Shown here in pieces: positions 16,634-29,260 of a stretch of DNA of 64,000 nt (position 1 is its first letter; every line of letters begins with the position of its first letter). Position numbers and translations under genes: made by a program. Below the pieces are notes generated by a model. It was not told the origin of the DNA, did not search any database, and saw only the letters and a list, made by a program, of their open reading frames with translations. Origin of the DNA: Sinomonas terrae. Its GTDB lineage: Bacteria; Actinomycetota; Actinomycetes; Actinomycetales; Micrococcaceae. The stretch covers positions 3,596,001-3,660,000 of the forward strand of contig NZ_JAKZBV010000001.1 of assembly GCF_022539255.1 (NCBI RefSeq), given 5' to 3'.

Positions 16634-18106
16634 ATGCGAGGTAGCGCGAGAGTGGATCAGGACACTGAACGGACAGCACCAGACACGGCGGCCAAGGACG
16701 GCAGGGCGGCAGGATCCTATGACTTCCTGGTCGTCGCGAACCGTTTGCCTGTGGATCGAGCCGGAGACAGCCCGGACGAAGGCTGGAAGCGCTCCCCCGG
16801 CGGCCTTGTCACTGCGCTCGCCCCGATCATGGAAAAGTCCGACGGCGCGTGGATCGGCTGGGTCGGCTCCCCCGACGAGGAGATCGAGCCCTTCGAATAT
16901 GACGGCATGGCCCTCGTGCCAGTGGGACTCTCGGCCTCGGAGGTCGAGCTCTACTACGAGGGCTTCTCCAACGCGACCCTCTGGCCCCTTTACCACGACG
17001 TCATCGCCCCGCCCGAGTTCCACCGCACGTGGTGGGACGCCTACCGCCGCATCAACGAGCGCTTCGCCCTCGCCGTCCTGTCTCGCGCCGCCGACCACGC
17101 GACAGTCTGGGTGCAGGACTACCAGCTCCAGCTCGTCCCGGCGATCCTCCGTGCCCGGCGACCCGACCTCCGGATCGGCTTCTTCAACCACATTCCGTTC
17201 CCCCCGCCGGAGATCTTCTCCCAGCTCCCGTGGCGCCGTCAGGTCCTCGAGGGTCTCCTCGGGGCCGACCTCGTCGGCTTCCAGCGCCCCAACGACGCCC
17301 TGAACTTCGCCCGCGCGGCGCGGCGCTACGGCGGCGCCGGCGGCAAGGGCACGAATCTCCTCGTCGGCCGAGGAGAGCGCGCAGTCCACGCGGAGGCGTT
17401 CCCGATCTCGATCGACACGGAGCGCATCTCCCAGCTCGCGCGCCACCCGGAGATCCAGGAGCGCGCCCGGCAGATCCGCCATGATCTGGGCGATCCCAAG
17501 ACGATCATGCTCGGCGTCGACCGCCTCGACTACACGAAGGGCATCCGCCACCGGCTCAAGGCGTTCGAGGAACTCCTCGTCGACGAGCGCGTCAAGGTCG
17601 GCGAGGTGACCCTCGTGCAGGTCGCGAGCCCGAGCCGCGAGCGCGTCGAGCAGTACCGCCTGCTCCGCGAGGAGGTCGAGGGTACCGTCGGCCGCATCAA
17701 CGGCGCCTTCGACACCCTCCAGCACACGGCCGTCCGCTACCTCCACCACAATTACCCGGTCGAAGAGATGGTGGCCCTCTACCTCGCGGCGGACGTCATG
17801 CTGGTGACGGCGCTGCGGGACGGGATGAACCTCGTCGCGAAGGAGTACGTCGCGGCCCGCTACGACGGCAGCGGGGCGCTGGTCCTGAGCGAGTTCACCG
17901 GCGCCGCAGACCAGCTCAAGCAGGCATTGCTGATCAACCCGCACGACATCGCGGGGCTCAAGGAAGCGATGGTTGCAGCCATCAACCTGCCGCCCGGCGC
18001 GGCGAGCCGCCGCATGAAGGCGATGCGGCGTCAGATCATTGTCCACAACGTCGAGGAATGGTCGGCTGCCTTCCTCAACCGTCTTGCGGAGGTCACCCAT
18101 GGCTAG
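16634..18106 (+). CDS. otsA: Trehalose-6-phosphate synthase
   Basis: A 490-residue GT20 glycosyltransferase that joins glucose from a nucleotide sugar to glucose-6-phosphate. Family motifs include NRLPVDR and SPGGLVTAL at the N-terminus, WVQDYQLQLVP, the sugar-nucleotide region GVDRLDYTKGI, and LRDGMNLVAKEYV. The start is uncertain: ATG 16634 has GGAGGGAG ten bases upstream, and GTG 16652 is an alternative that would give a similar protein. It overlaps otsB by eight bases. Together they form the classical trehalose synthesis route, separate from the TreS route at 29-37 kb. Confidence 0.95.
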   Translation: MRGSARVDQDTERTAPDTAAKDGRAAGSYDFLVVANRLPVDRAGDSPDEGWKRSPGGLVTALAPIMEKSDGAWIGWVGSPDEEIEPFEYDGMALVPVGLSASEVELYYEGFSNATLWPLYHDVIAPPEFHRTWWDAYRRINERFALAVLSRAADHATVWVQDYQLQLVPAILRARRPDLRIGFFNHIPFPPPEIFSQLPWRRQVLEGLLGADLVGFQRPNDALNFARAARRYGGAGGKGTNLLVGRGERAVHAEAFPISIDTERISQLARHPEIQERARQIRHDLGDPKTIMLGVDRLDYTKGIRHRLKAFEELLVDERVKVGEVTLVQVASPSRERVEQYRLLREEVEGTVGRINGAFDTLQHTAVRYLHHNYPVEEMVALYLAADVMLVTALRDGMNLVAKEYVAARYDGSGALVLSEFTGAADQLKQALLINPHDIAGLKEAMVAAINLPPGAASRRMKAMRRQIIVHNVEEWSAAFLNRLAEVTHG

Positions 18107-18908
18107 CCCAGCAGTCCCTTCGGAGCTGCGCAGCGCACTCGAGCGGCTCGCCGCCGTCGACCGCTTGCTGGTGGCCCTCGACTTCGACGGCGTCGTCGCC
18201 CCCATCGTCGAGCGGGCTGAGCAGGCCCGCCCGCTCCCGGAGACTGCCGCAGCGGTGGCCGAGCTTGCGGGCCTCGCGGGGACGTGGACCGCCTACGTCT
18301 CGGGCCGGTCGCTCGCGAGCCTGACCGACGTCGCCTCCCCTGACCCCCGCACGCTGCTCATCGGAAGCCACGGGGCCGAGGTCCGTCTCGATGGCCAGGA
18401 GCATCCAGTGGCTCTGGACGAGGACCAGCGCCGCGCGCTTGAGGCGCTGCACGCCGCCTTCGCGCAGGTCGCCGCGCACGCCCCGGGGACGTGGGTCGAG
18501 GAGAAGCCGGCCGGGCGCGTCCTCCACACGCGCCAGGCGGACGACGACGTCGCCGAGGCCGCCGTGGGGGCGGCTCGCGAGCGCTTGGCCGAACGAGGGG
18601 ACATCTACCTCAAGACGGGCAAGCGCGTCCTCGAGGGCTCCGTGGTCCATGCGACGAAGGGCGAGGGAATCGCCTTCCTGCGTCAGGTCACCGAGGCGGA
18701 CGCCGTCCTGTTCGCCGGCGACGACGTCACCGACGAGGACGGCTTCCTCGCCTTGGAGGCGGGCGACGTCGGGATCAAGGTGGGCGACGGCGAGACGGCG
18801 GCGGCCTTCCGTGTGCGGGAGCCCGGCGACATCGCCGAAGCGATGGCGCTTCTCGTGCTGCTGCGCGGGGCGCACCGCCCCGAGCACAGGGCAGAGCGCG
18901 CCACATAA
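18099..18908 (+). CDS. otsB: Trehalose-6-phosphate phosphatase
   Basis: A 269-residue HAD-superfamily phosphatase that dephosphorylates trehalose-6-phosphate. The nucleophile motif is LDFDGVVAP (about residues 26-34), the second-motif lysine region is KTGKRVLEGSV, and the metal motif is FAGDDVTDEDGF. The ATG at 18099 lies inside the last codons of otsA with GGAGG upstream, so translation is coupled. The longer open frame beginning at 18039 lies wholly within otsA there and is not used. Confidence 0.95.
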   Translation: MASPAVPSELRSALERLAAVDRLLVALDFDGVVAPIVERAEQARPLPETAAAVAELAGLAGTWTAYVSGRSLASLTDVASPDPRTLLIGSHGAEVRLDGQEHPVALDEDQRRALEALHAAFAQVAAHAPGTWVEEKPAGRVLHTRQADDDVAEAAVGAARERLAERGDIYLKTGKRVLEGSVVHATKGEGIAFLRQVTEADAVLFAGDDVTDEDGFLALEAGDVGIKVGDGETAAAFRVREPGDIAEAMALLVLLRGAHRPEHRAERAT

Positions 18909-18939
18909 CTATTCGGCCACGGCCACCCCTGTGGGAGAC

Positions 18940-18976
18940 GTCACACTTGGGAACAAGGTGTGACACATGCCATACT
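18940..18976 (+). promoter_or_regulatory. Promoter with dyad operator upstream of the sugar ABC ATPase gene
   Basis: TTGGGA (18947-18952) and CATACT (18971-18976) are 18 bases apart, a reasonable sigma-70 pair. A perfect dyad GTCACAC-N11-GTGTGAC (18940-18964) overlaps the -35 box and spacer. A repressor bound there would block RNA polymerase, so carbohydrate-responsive control is plausible. The binding protein is unknown. Confidence 0.55.
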
Positions 18977-19128
18977 CGTTTGTGAGCCGGGGTAGACCGC
19001 CTCGGCTCGCTCCATGCCAGAATCGGCGATGCCAGCTTGGGCAGCCCCTGACGGCATACAACTGAACAACACGAACCATTCACTACGGATCGTCCGGCAC
19101 GTACCTGCCGGTGAAGGGACAGATTACT

Positions 19129-20208
19129 GTGGCAACAGTGACGTTCGACAACGCAACACGCCTGTACCCGGGCACCGATAAGCCCGCGGTGGACAAGCTC
19201 AACATCCAGATCGCAGACGGCGAATTCCTCGTTCTGGTCGGCCCCTCCGGCTGCGGAAAGTCCACCTCCCTGCGCATGCTGGCTGGCTTGGAGGACGTCA
19301 ACTCCGGCCGCATTCTGATCGGTGATCGCGACGTCACGGACGTCCCGCCGAAGGATCGCGACATCGCGATGGTGTTCCAGAACTACGCCCTGTACCCGCA
19401 CATGACGGTCGCGGACAACATGGGCTTCGCCCTCAAGATCGCGGGGGTGTCGAAGGAGGAGCGCGCACAGCGTGTTCGCGAAGCCGCGAAGCTCCTCGAC
19501 CTCGAGCAGTACCTCGACCGCAAACCGAAGGCCCTCTCCGGTGGCCAGCGTCAGCGCGTCGCGATGGGCCGCGCCATCGTCCGTAACCCGCAGGTCTTCC
19601 TCATGGACGAGCCGCTCTCGAACCTCGACGCCAAGCTCCGTGTCCAGACCCGCACGCAGATCGCGTCGCTCACCCGCCGCCTCGGCGTCACCACGGTCTA
19701 CGTCACCCACGACCAGGTCGAGGCGATGACCATGGGCGATCGCGTCGCGGTGCTCAAGGATGGCCTCCTGCAGCAGGTGGACACGCCGCGCAACCTCTAC
19801 GACAAGCCCCAGAACGTCTTCGTGGCCGGCTTCATCGGCTCGCCCGCGATGAACCTCCTCGAGCTTCCCGAGGCCGACGGCGGCGTCCAGTTCGGCGGCG
19901 CCGTGTACCCGGTTTCCCGCGATGTCCTTGCCGAGGCTTCGGGCAACACGGTCACGCTCGGCGTTCGGCCGGAGGACCTCGAGTCCACGACCCAGGGCGA
20001 TGGCCTCGCGGTCGAGGTCGACGTGGTCGAGGAGCTCGGCGCCGACGCCTACATCTACGGCCACACCAATGTGAACGGCCAGTCTCATGACATCGTCGCC
20101 CGTACTGACGGCCGCCGCCCTCCGATGAAGGGTGACACGGTGTGGGTGCGCCCGCAGCAGGGTCACGTCCACCTGTTCGATACGAAGTCGGGCGAGCGCC
20201 TCGGCTAG
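19129..20208 (+). CDS. ugpC: Sugar ABC transporter ATP-binding protein (UgpC/MsmK/MsiK type)
   Basis: A 359-residue ABC ATPase of the carbohydrate-uptake (CUT1) class. It has Walker A GPSGCGKST, Q-loop FQNYALYPHM, signature LSGGQRQR, Walker B VFLMDEPLSNLD and the H-loop THDQ. The C-terminal part is an OB-fold regulatory domain as in MalK. The GTG at 19129 (MATVTFDNATRLYPG) is preferred over the GTG six codons upstream because AGGGA sits nine bases before it and homologues begin there. No permease or binding-protein gene is next to it. It may therefore be a shared ATPase serving several sugar transporters, as MsiK does in Streptomyces (inference). Confidence 0.93.
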   Translation: MATVTFDNATRLYPGTDKPAVDKLNIQIADGEFLVLVGPSGCGKSTSLRMLAGLEDVNSGRILIGDRDVTDVPPKDRDIAMVFQNYALYPHMTVADNMGFALKIAGVSKEERAQRVREAAKLLDLEQYLDRKPKALSGGQRQRVAMGRAIVRNPQVFLMDEPLSNLDAKLRVQTRTQIASLTRRLGVTTVYVTHDQVEAMTMGDRVAVLKDGLLQQVDTPRNLYDKPQNVFVAGFIGSPAMNLLELPEADGGVQFGGAVYPVSRDVLAEASGNTVTLGVRPEDLESTTQGDGLAVEVDVVEELGADAYIYGHTNVNGQSHDIVARTDGRRPPMKGDTVWVRPQQGHVHLFDTKSGERLG

Positions 20209-20226
20209 TCTGGTCAGGACACAGCG

Positions 20227-20256
20227 CTGTGCCCGCCGGTTCTCCGGCGGGCACAG
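20227..20256 (+). terminator. Terminator hairpin after the ABC ATPase gene
   Basis: A perfect 13-bp stem (CTGTGCCCGCCGG with its complement) with loop TTCT is followed by CCGTTTCCC, 18 bases after the stop codon. Confidence 0.85.
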
Positions 20257-20271
20257 CCGTTTCCCCGGGAA

Positions 20272-21699
20272 ATGAGCATGATGAACGGCGCCAACTGGCA
20301 GGACGAGCCGACCGACTACGACATGCTGGGCAAGCTTCCCCGCAAGCAACCGCTCAACGATCCGCCCCCCGCGAACGTCATGGGGTCCCTCAGCATCACG
20401 GCCGCGGCGGCTGACCCCGAGCTCCTGGACCTCCCGTGGCACATAGCCCTCGAGGAGTGGCCCGAGGAGTACCTCGCCGCCCTCCCCCGCGGTATCTCGC
20501 GGCACATCGTGCGCTTCGCGAAGCTCGGCGGCTCGGTCATCGCCGTCAAGGAGACGGGCGAGCACATCGCCCGGCACGAGTACCACATGCTGCGCCGCCT
20601 CCAGCGGCTCGACGTCCCCTGTGTGGAGCCGGTCGCCGTCATCCGCGATCGCCAGACGCCAGACGGCCGGCCACTCGACCCCGTGCTCGTGACGCGCCAC
20701 CTGAAGTTCTCGCTCCCCTATCGCGCACTGTTCTCCCAGATGCTGCGCAAGGACACGCTCACGCGCCTCATCGATGCGCAGGCGCTCCTCCTCGTGCGGC
20801 TGCACCTCATCGGCTTCTACTGGGGCGACGTTTCGCTCTCCAACACGCTCTTCCGGCGCGACGCGGGGGCGTTCGCCGCCTATCTCGTGGACGCCGAGAC
20901 TGGCGAGCTATACCCGGACCTCTCTACCGGCCAGCGCGAGTACGATCTCGAGATCGCCCGGGTCAACATCGCCGGCGAGCTCATGGACCTCCTCGAGGGC
21001 GGGCTGATCGACACCGAGGTCGATCCGGTCGCTACGAGCGAGCGCATCATGGATTCCTACCGGAACCTCTGGGCTGAGCTGACGGAGAAGGAGTCCTTCG
21101 AGCTGGGCGAGCGCTGGCGCGTGAGCGCCCGCATCCGGCGGCTCAATGAGCTCGGCTTCGACGTCGAGGAGTATGCGATCAAGACGACGGCGGGCGGCTC
21201 CACGATCCAGCTTCAGCCCAAAGTGGTCGACGCCGGTCACCACCAGCGGCGGCTGCTTCGCCTCACTGGTCTGGACGCCCAGGAGAATCAGGCCCGCCGG
21301 CTGCTCAACGACATGGACTCGTTCCGCGCCGACAACTTCCCCGACCAGGACGAGGAGATCGCTGCCCACGCGTGGGTGAGCCAAGTCTTCGAGCCGATCG
21401 TCCGGGCCATCCCGAAGGAGCTCTCCGGGAAGCTCGAGCCCGCCGAGGTCGTTCATCAAGTCCTCGAACACCGCTGGTACATGTCGGAGAAGCTCGACAG
21501 GCATGTGCCGCTCGCGGAAACCCTCCAGTCCTACATCGACACCGTGCTCCGGCATCGGCGGGACGAGGCCGCGATCATGCTCAATCCCGACACACAGACG
21601 CTCAAGATCCTCGAGGCCGAGGCCGCGCGGCAGGCGGAGGACGAGTTCGACGACGACGAAGCCGACGTCGACGTCGAAGACCCCGTCCAGGCCGACTGA
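20272..21699 (+). CDS. DUF4032 domain protein with kinase-like N-terminal half
   Basis: A 475-residue acidic, soluble protein. The N-terminal half has kinase-like elements of the lipopolysaccharide-kinase type: a lysine strand VIAVKETGEHIARHEYHML and, later, a catalytic-loop-like HLIGFYWGDVSLSNTLF with a metal-type LVDAETGE segment. The C-terminal half is the DUF4032 region. The extreme C-terminus is very acidic (Asp/Glu run). The family is common in actinobacteria, but its substrate is not established. It starts at ATG 20272, preceded by GGGAAA; a second ATG lies two codons in. It follows the terminator of the ATPase gene, so it probably has its own promoter. Confidence 0.82.
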   Translation: MSMMNGANWQDEPTDYDMLGKLPRKQPLNDPPPANVMGSLSITAAAADPELLDLPWHIALEEWPEEYLAALPRGISRHIVRFAKLGGSVIAVKETGEHIARHEYHMLRRLQRLDVPCVEPVAVIRDRQTPDGRPLDPVLVTRHLKFSLPYRALFSQMLRKDTLTRLIDAQALLLVRLHLIGFYWGDVSLSNTLFRRDAGAFAAYLVDAETGELYPDLSTGQREYDLEIARVNIAGELMDLLEGGLIDTEVDPVATSERIMDSYRNLWAELTEKESFELGERWRVSARIRRLNELGFDVEEYAIKTTAGGSTIQLQPKVVDAGHHQRRLLRLTGLDAQENQARRLLNDMDSFRADNFPDQDEEIAAHAWVSQVFEPIVRAIPKELSGKLEPAEVVHQVLEHRWYMSEKLDRHVPLAETLQSYIDTVLRHRRDEAAIMLNPDTQTLKILEAEAARQAEDEFDDDEADVDVEDPVQAD

Positions 21700-21728
21700 C
21701 GCGAGCCGGCTAGAGGACGGGGTGGCGC

Positions 21729-22373
21729 CTAGCCGACATGCTCCGTGAGCCACTCGACGAGGGGCCGGAGCTCGTTCCAGCAGTCCCGCACGCGGTCCCT
21801 TGCCTCGGGCGTGCTGAGCCACCCGGGGATGCCGAGCGCGCGCCCGGCCGTGAGCGACTTGTACTTCAGGAGTTCGCTCCGTGGGTGGTCGGGCGCGAAC
21901 TCGCGGGGAACGGTCTTGAGCCGCTCGCCCTCCACCACGTAGCCCTTGTCCCGGAGTTCGGCGACGATGCGGACGAGTTCCTCCCCCGGTGAGTTGGCGT
22001 CGACGGCGGCGCGGAACTTCCCGGTCTGGGCCGGTGTGTGCGAGTGGTAGCCACCGCCCACCAAAAGGCCCGTGGCGTCGAGGTGGAGGTAGTAGCCCAT
22101 CCCTTCACCCGTCGCTGCGAAGCCGCCTTGAGAGGTCTTGTACGGAGACTTGTCCTTGCTGAACCGGATGTCGCGGTTGGGCCGGAACGCCTTGCCCTCA
22201 CCGAACTCGTCCGAGAGTTCGTCCAGCAGCGCCAGCATCGGGCCACGAACAGCGCGCTCGTAGACGTCCTTGTGCTCGAGCCACCATTCACGGTTGTTGT
22301 TGTCTTCGAGCCCAGCGTAGAACGCGAGCCCGTCGGCGGGAAATCCTTCAAAGCTGCTCATCGGAAGGATCAT
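21729..22373 (-). CDS. DUF2461 domain protein
   Basis: A 214-residue DUF2461 family protein. Recognisable blocks are the start FPADGLAFYAGLEDNNNREW, the RPNRDIRFSKDKSPYKT segment and GYYLHLDATGLLVGGGYH. The family occurs in many bacteria and has no fixed biochemical function. The ATG at 22373 lies seven bases after the stop of the SRPBCC gene with AGGGG upstream, and an ATG at 22361 is also possible. The pair is probably one transcript ending near 21720. Confidence 0.85.
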   Translation of the reverse strand: MILPMSSFEGFPADGLAFYAGLEDNNNREWWLEHKDVYERAVRGPMLALLDELSDEFGEGKAFRPNRDIRFSKDKSPYKTSQGGFAATGEGMGYYLHLDATGLLVGGGYHSHTPAQTGKFRAAVDANSPGEELVRIVAELRDKGYVVEGERLKTVPREFAPDHPRSELLKYKSLTAGRALGIPGWLSTPEARDRVRDCWNELRPLVEWLTEHVG

Positions 22374-22380
22374 CAGCCCC

Positions 22381-22890
22381 TCAGCGCACGGTCTCGATGG
22401 CTTCCGGAGACACTCCGAAGTAGGCGACGTAGCGGCCCAAGATGAGGGGCCACTCGCTGTACTTCTCGTATTGTTCCCGACCCTCAGAACCGGTAGCCCA
22501 CCCGTCGTGGGTGAATGTCACTGTCGTCGACGCACCACCCTCCGCCTCGTCGAACTCGACGAGCACGCGCATGGGAGCCGCGGCTCGCCACGCGAGCGTC
22601 CAGGCCAGTTCGATCGACGACGGCGGATCCTCCGAGAGCACTTCGCCCCACATTTGGCTCTCTCCCGTTTCGGACTCCTCGCCGACGACGCCGTCCTCGA
22701 TATAAGGATGAGTTCCTTCGCCGAAGCCGGTGTAATTGGAGGGCCACCACAGGTGCAGATCCCCGGTGAAGGCGCTGTAGGCGACATCGCGGGGTGCAGG
22801 AACGGTGAAACGGTAGACGCGGGGCGGAGGCGCCTCCTGAGCCAGCGGACGCTCGTCTGACTGCGGACGGTGGGAGAACAGGGGATCCAC
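22381..22890 (-). CDS. SRPBCC (AHSA1/START-like) domain protein
   Basis: A 169-residue protein of the SRPBCC fold. YRFTVPAPRDVAYSAFTGDL, LHLWWPSNYTGFGEG and the closing block with EGREQYEKYSEWPLILGRYV are typical of AHSA1-like members, which bind small hydrophobic ligands. The GTG at 22890, eight bases after AGGAT, is preferred over the upstream ATG at 22950, because the extra 20 residues are Pro/Arg/Gly rich. It is directly upstream of the DUF2461 gene and likely co-transcribed. The ligand is unknown. Confidence 0.8.
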   Translation of the reverse strand: MDPLFSHRPQSDERPLAQEAPPPRVYRFTVPAPRDVAYSAFTGDLHLWWPSNYTGFGEGTHPYIEDGVVGEESETGESQMWGEVLSEDPPSSIELAWTLAWRAAAPMRVLVEFDEAEGGASTTVTFTHDGWATGSEGREQYEKYSEWPLILGRYVAYFGVSPEAIETVR

Positions 22891-22949
22891 GCGTGAGATC
22901 CTACCGCTCCTCCTCGGACCGGGGCAGGGCAAATTGGGTCCCGCACCCA

Positions 22950-23165
22950 AACCGTCCGTTTCGGGTACAGATGATCTGCACCCGAAACCCCTGTGGGGGC
23001 GGGTTCGCGTACCCGTGATGCCTGTGGGGTGGGTTTTCTGTACCCGAGACGGGGAAGCGGGCTGTGTTGCGGGGGCCCGGCGTGCCTGTGGCCGCCTTGG
23101 TCTGCCTGTTGCGGGTGCCGGGGTGCCTGTGGTCGTCTCTGGGTGCCTGTGGTGGTCCTTTTAAG
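22950..23165. repeat. Non-coding repeat-rich stretch downstream of the rRNA operon
   Basis: No gene is visible. CGGGTACAG (22962-22970) and CTGTACCCG (23038-23046) form an inverted pair, with a further TACCCGTG between them. The sequence GTGCCTGTGG recurs three times between about 23083 and 23152, and a variant ATGCCTGTGG lies at about 23018. It sits just beyond the rRNA terminator and upstream of the SRPBCC gene. Confidence 0.6.
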
Positions 23166-23170
23166 TGCGG

Positions 23171-23201
23171 CGAGGGCCCCACTGTCGTTGTGGGGCCCTC
23201 G
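23171..23201 (-). terminator. rRNA operon terminator
   Basis: A perfect 12-bp stem (CGAGGGCCCCAC and its complement) with a seven-base loop lies 13 bases beyond the 3' end of 5S rRNA in the direction of transcription. Confidence 0.85.
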
Positions 23202-23213
23202 GCGTGTGGTGCT

Positions 23214-23332
23214 GTCCGGCGGTGTCCTACTCTCCCACACCCTGGCGGGTGCAGTACCATCGGCGCTGTGGGGCTTAGCTTCCGGGTTCGGGATGGGTCC
23301 GGGCGTTTCCCCCACGCTATGGCCGCCGTAAC
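23214..23332 (-). rRNA. rrf: 5S ribosomal RNA
   Basis: The minus strand reads a complete 5S sequence, including GTTACGGCGGCCATAGCG at the 5' end, CCCATCCCGAACCCGGAAG in loop B/C, and GTAGGACACCGCCGGAC at the 3' end. Ends are estimated from the pairing of the first and last ten bases. Confidence 0.95.
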
Positions 23333-23480
23333 CCTTTTCCCAGCCGCCCCCGGCAGGGGGGTGGTGGAAGCGTGCGGTCGCGGTGCGCTGGTGCGCGGTG
23401 CTGTGTTCTGTTGTGCTGGTTCCCGTGGGGTTGTTGTCCGGGGACCGTAGAGTGGACGCGGGCAGTGCCGTTGTGTGTGT

Positions 23481-28733
<5,253 letters not shown>

Positions 28734-29260
28734 AAACAAAAAAGCACAGGCAGCCGGCACGCGCCCCGGAAAAAGGACACCCCCGACCACCAGATCCAAG
28801 CCAAAAACCCAGCCCGCACACAGGGGCGCGCAGGCCAGGCAATACAGCCATCAAAAAAATGGCGTCAATCGAACATGGCACACTATTGAGTTCTCAAACA
28901 ACAGGCCCCTCCGGAACCCCACCAGAACCCCTGGCTCGCTCCGAAGCAACTTTTCAAACTTACCTGTTCTGCCTCACCGAGTCAAACCGGCCGTTCGGCC
29001 AGCAGGCTGTGTGGTGTTGAACAAGAAGTCTTGGCACCGCCGTACTCGGTGGCGCGGGATATGACTATACCACCCCTCCGACGGGAGTGCCAACCGTCCA
29101 GCCAGCGAAGCAGGAGGGCCCGGAATCCGCGGATCCCGGGCCCTCCCCAGCCCTTCCCGAGCCCTCTCGCGAGCGTGGCGCCGCTTGTGCCGCACTGCGT
29201 TATTCGAACACGGTCATCCGACGCGCGGCTGAGGGCGCCCACCTCACGTGAGCCTCTCGC
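28734..29260 (-). promoter_or_regulatory. rRNA operon promoters and leader
   Basis: Two sigma-70-like promoters face the 16S gene. The distal one is TTGGCA (29088-29093), an 18-base spacer, then TATAGT (29064-29069). The proximal one is TTGACT (28980-28985), 17 bases, then TAAGTT (28957-28962). The leader contains a boxA-like element at 28881-28904 whose minus strand reads TGTTTGAGAACTCAATAG, and then a T-rich stretch near 28855. No gene is visible here. The distal promoter lies about 170 bases from the end of the maltokinase-glgB gene. Confidence 0.75.
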
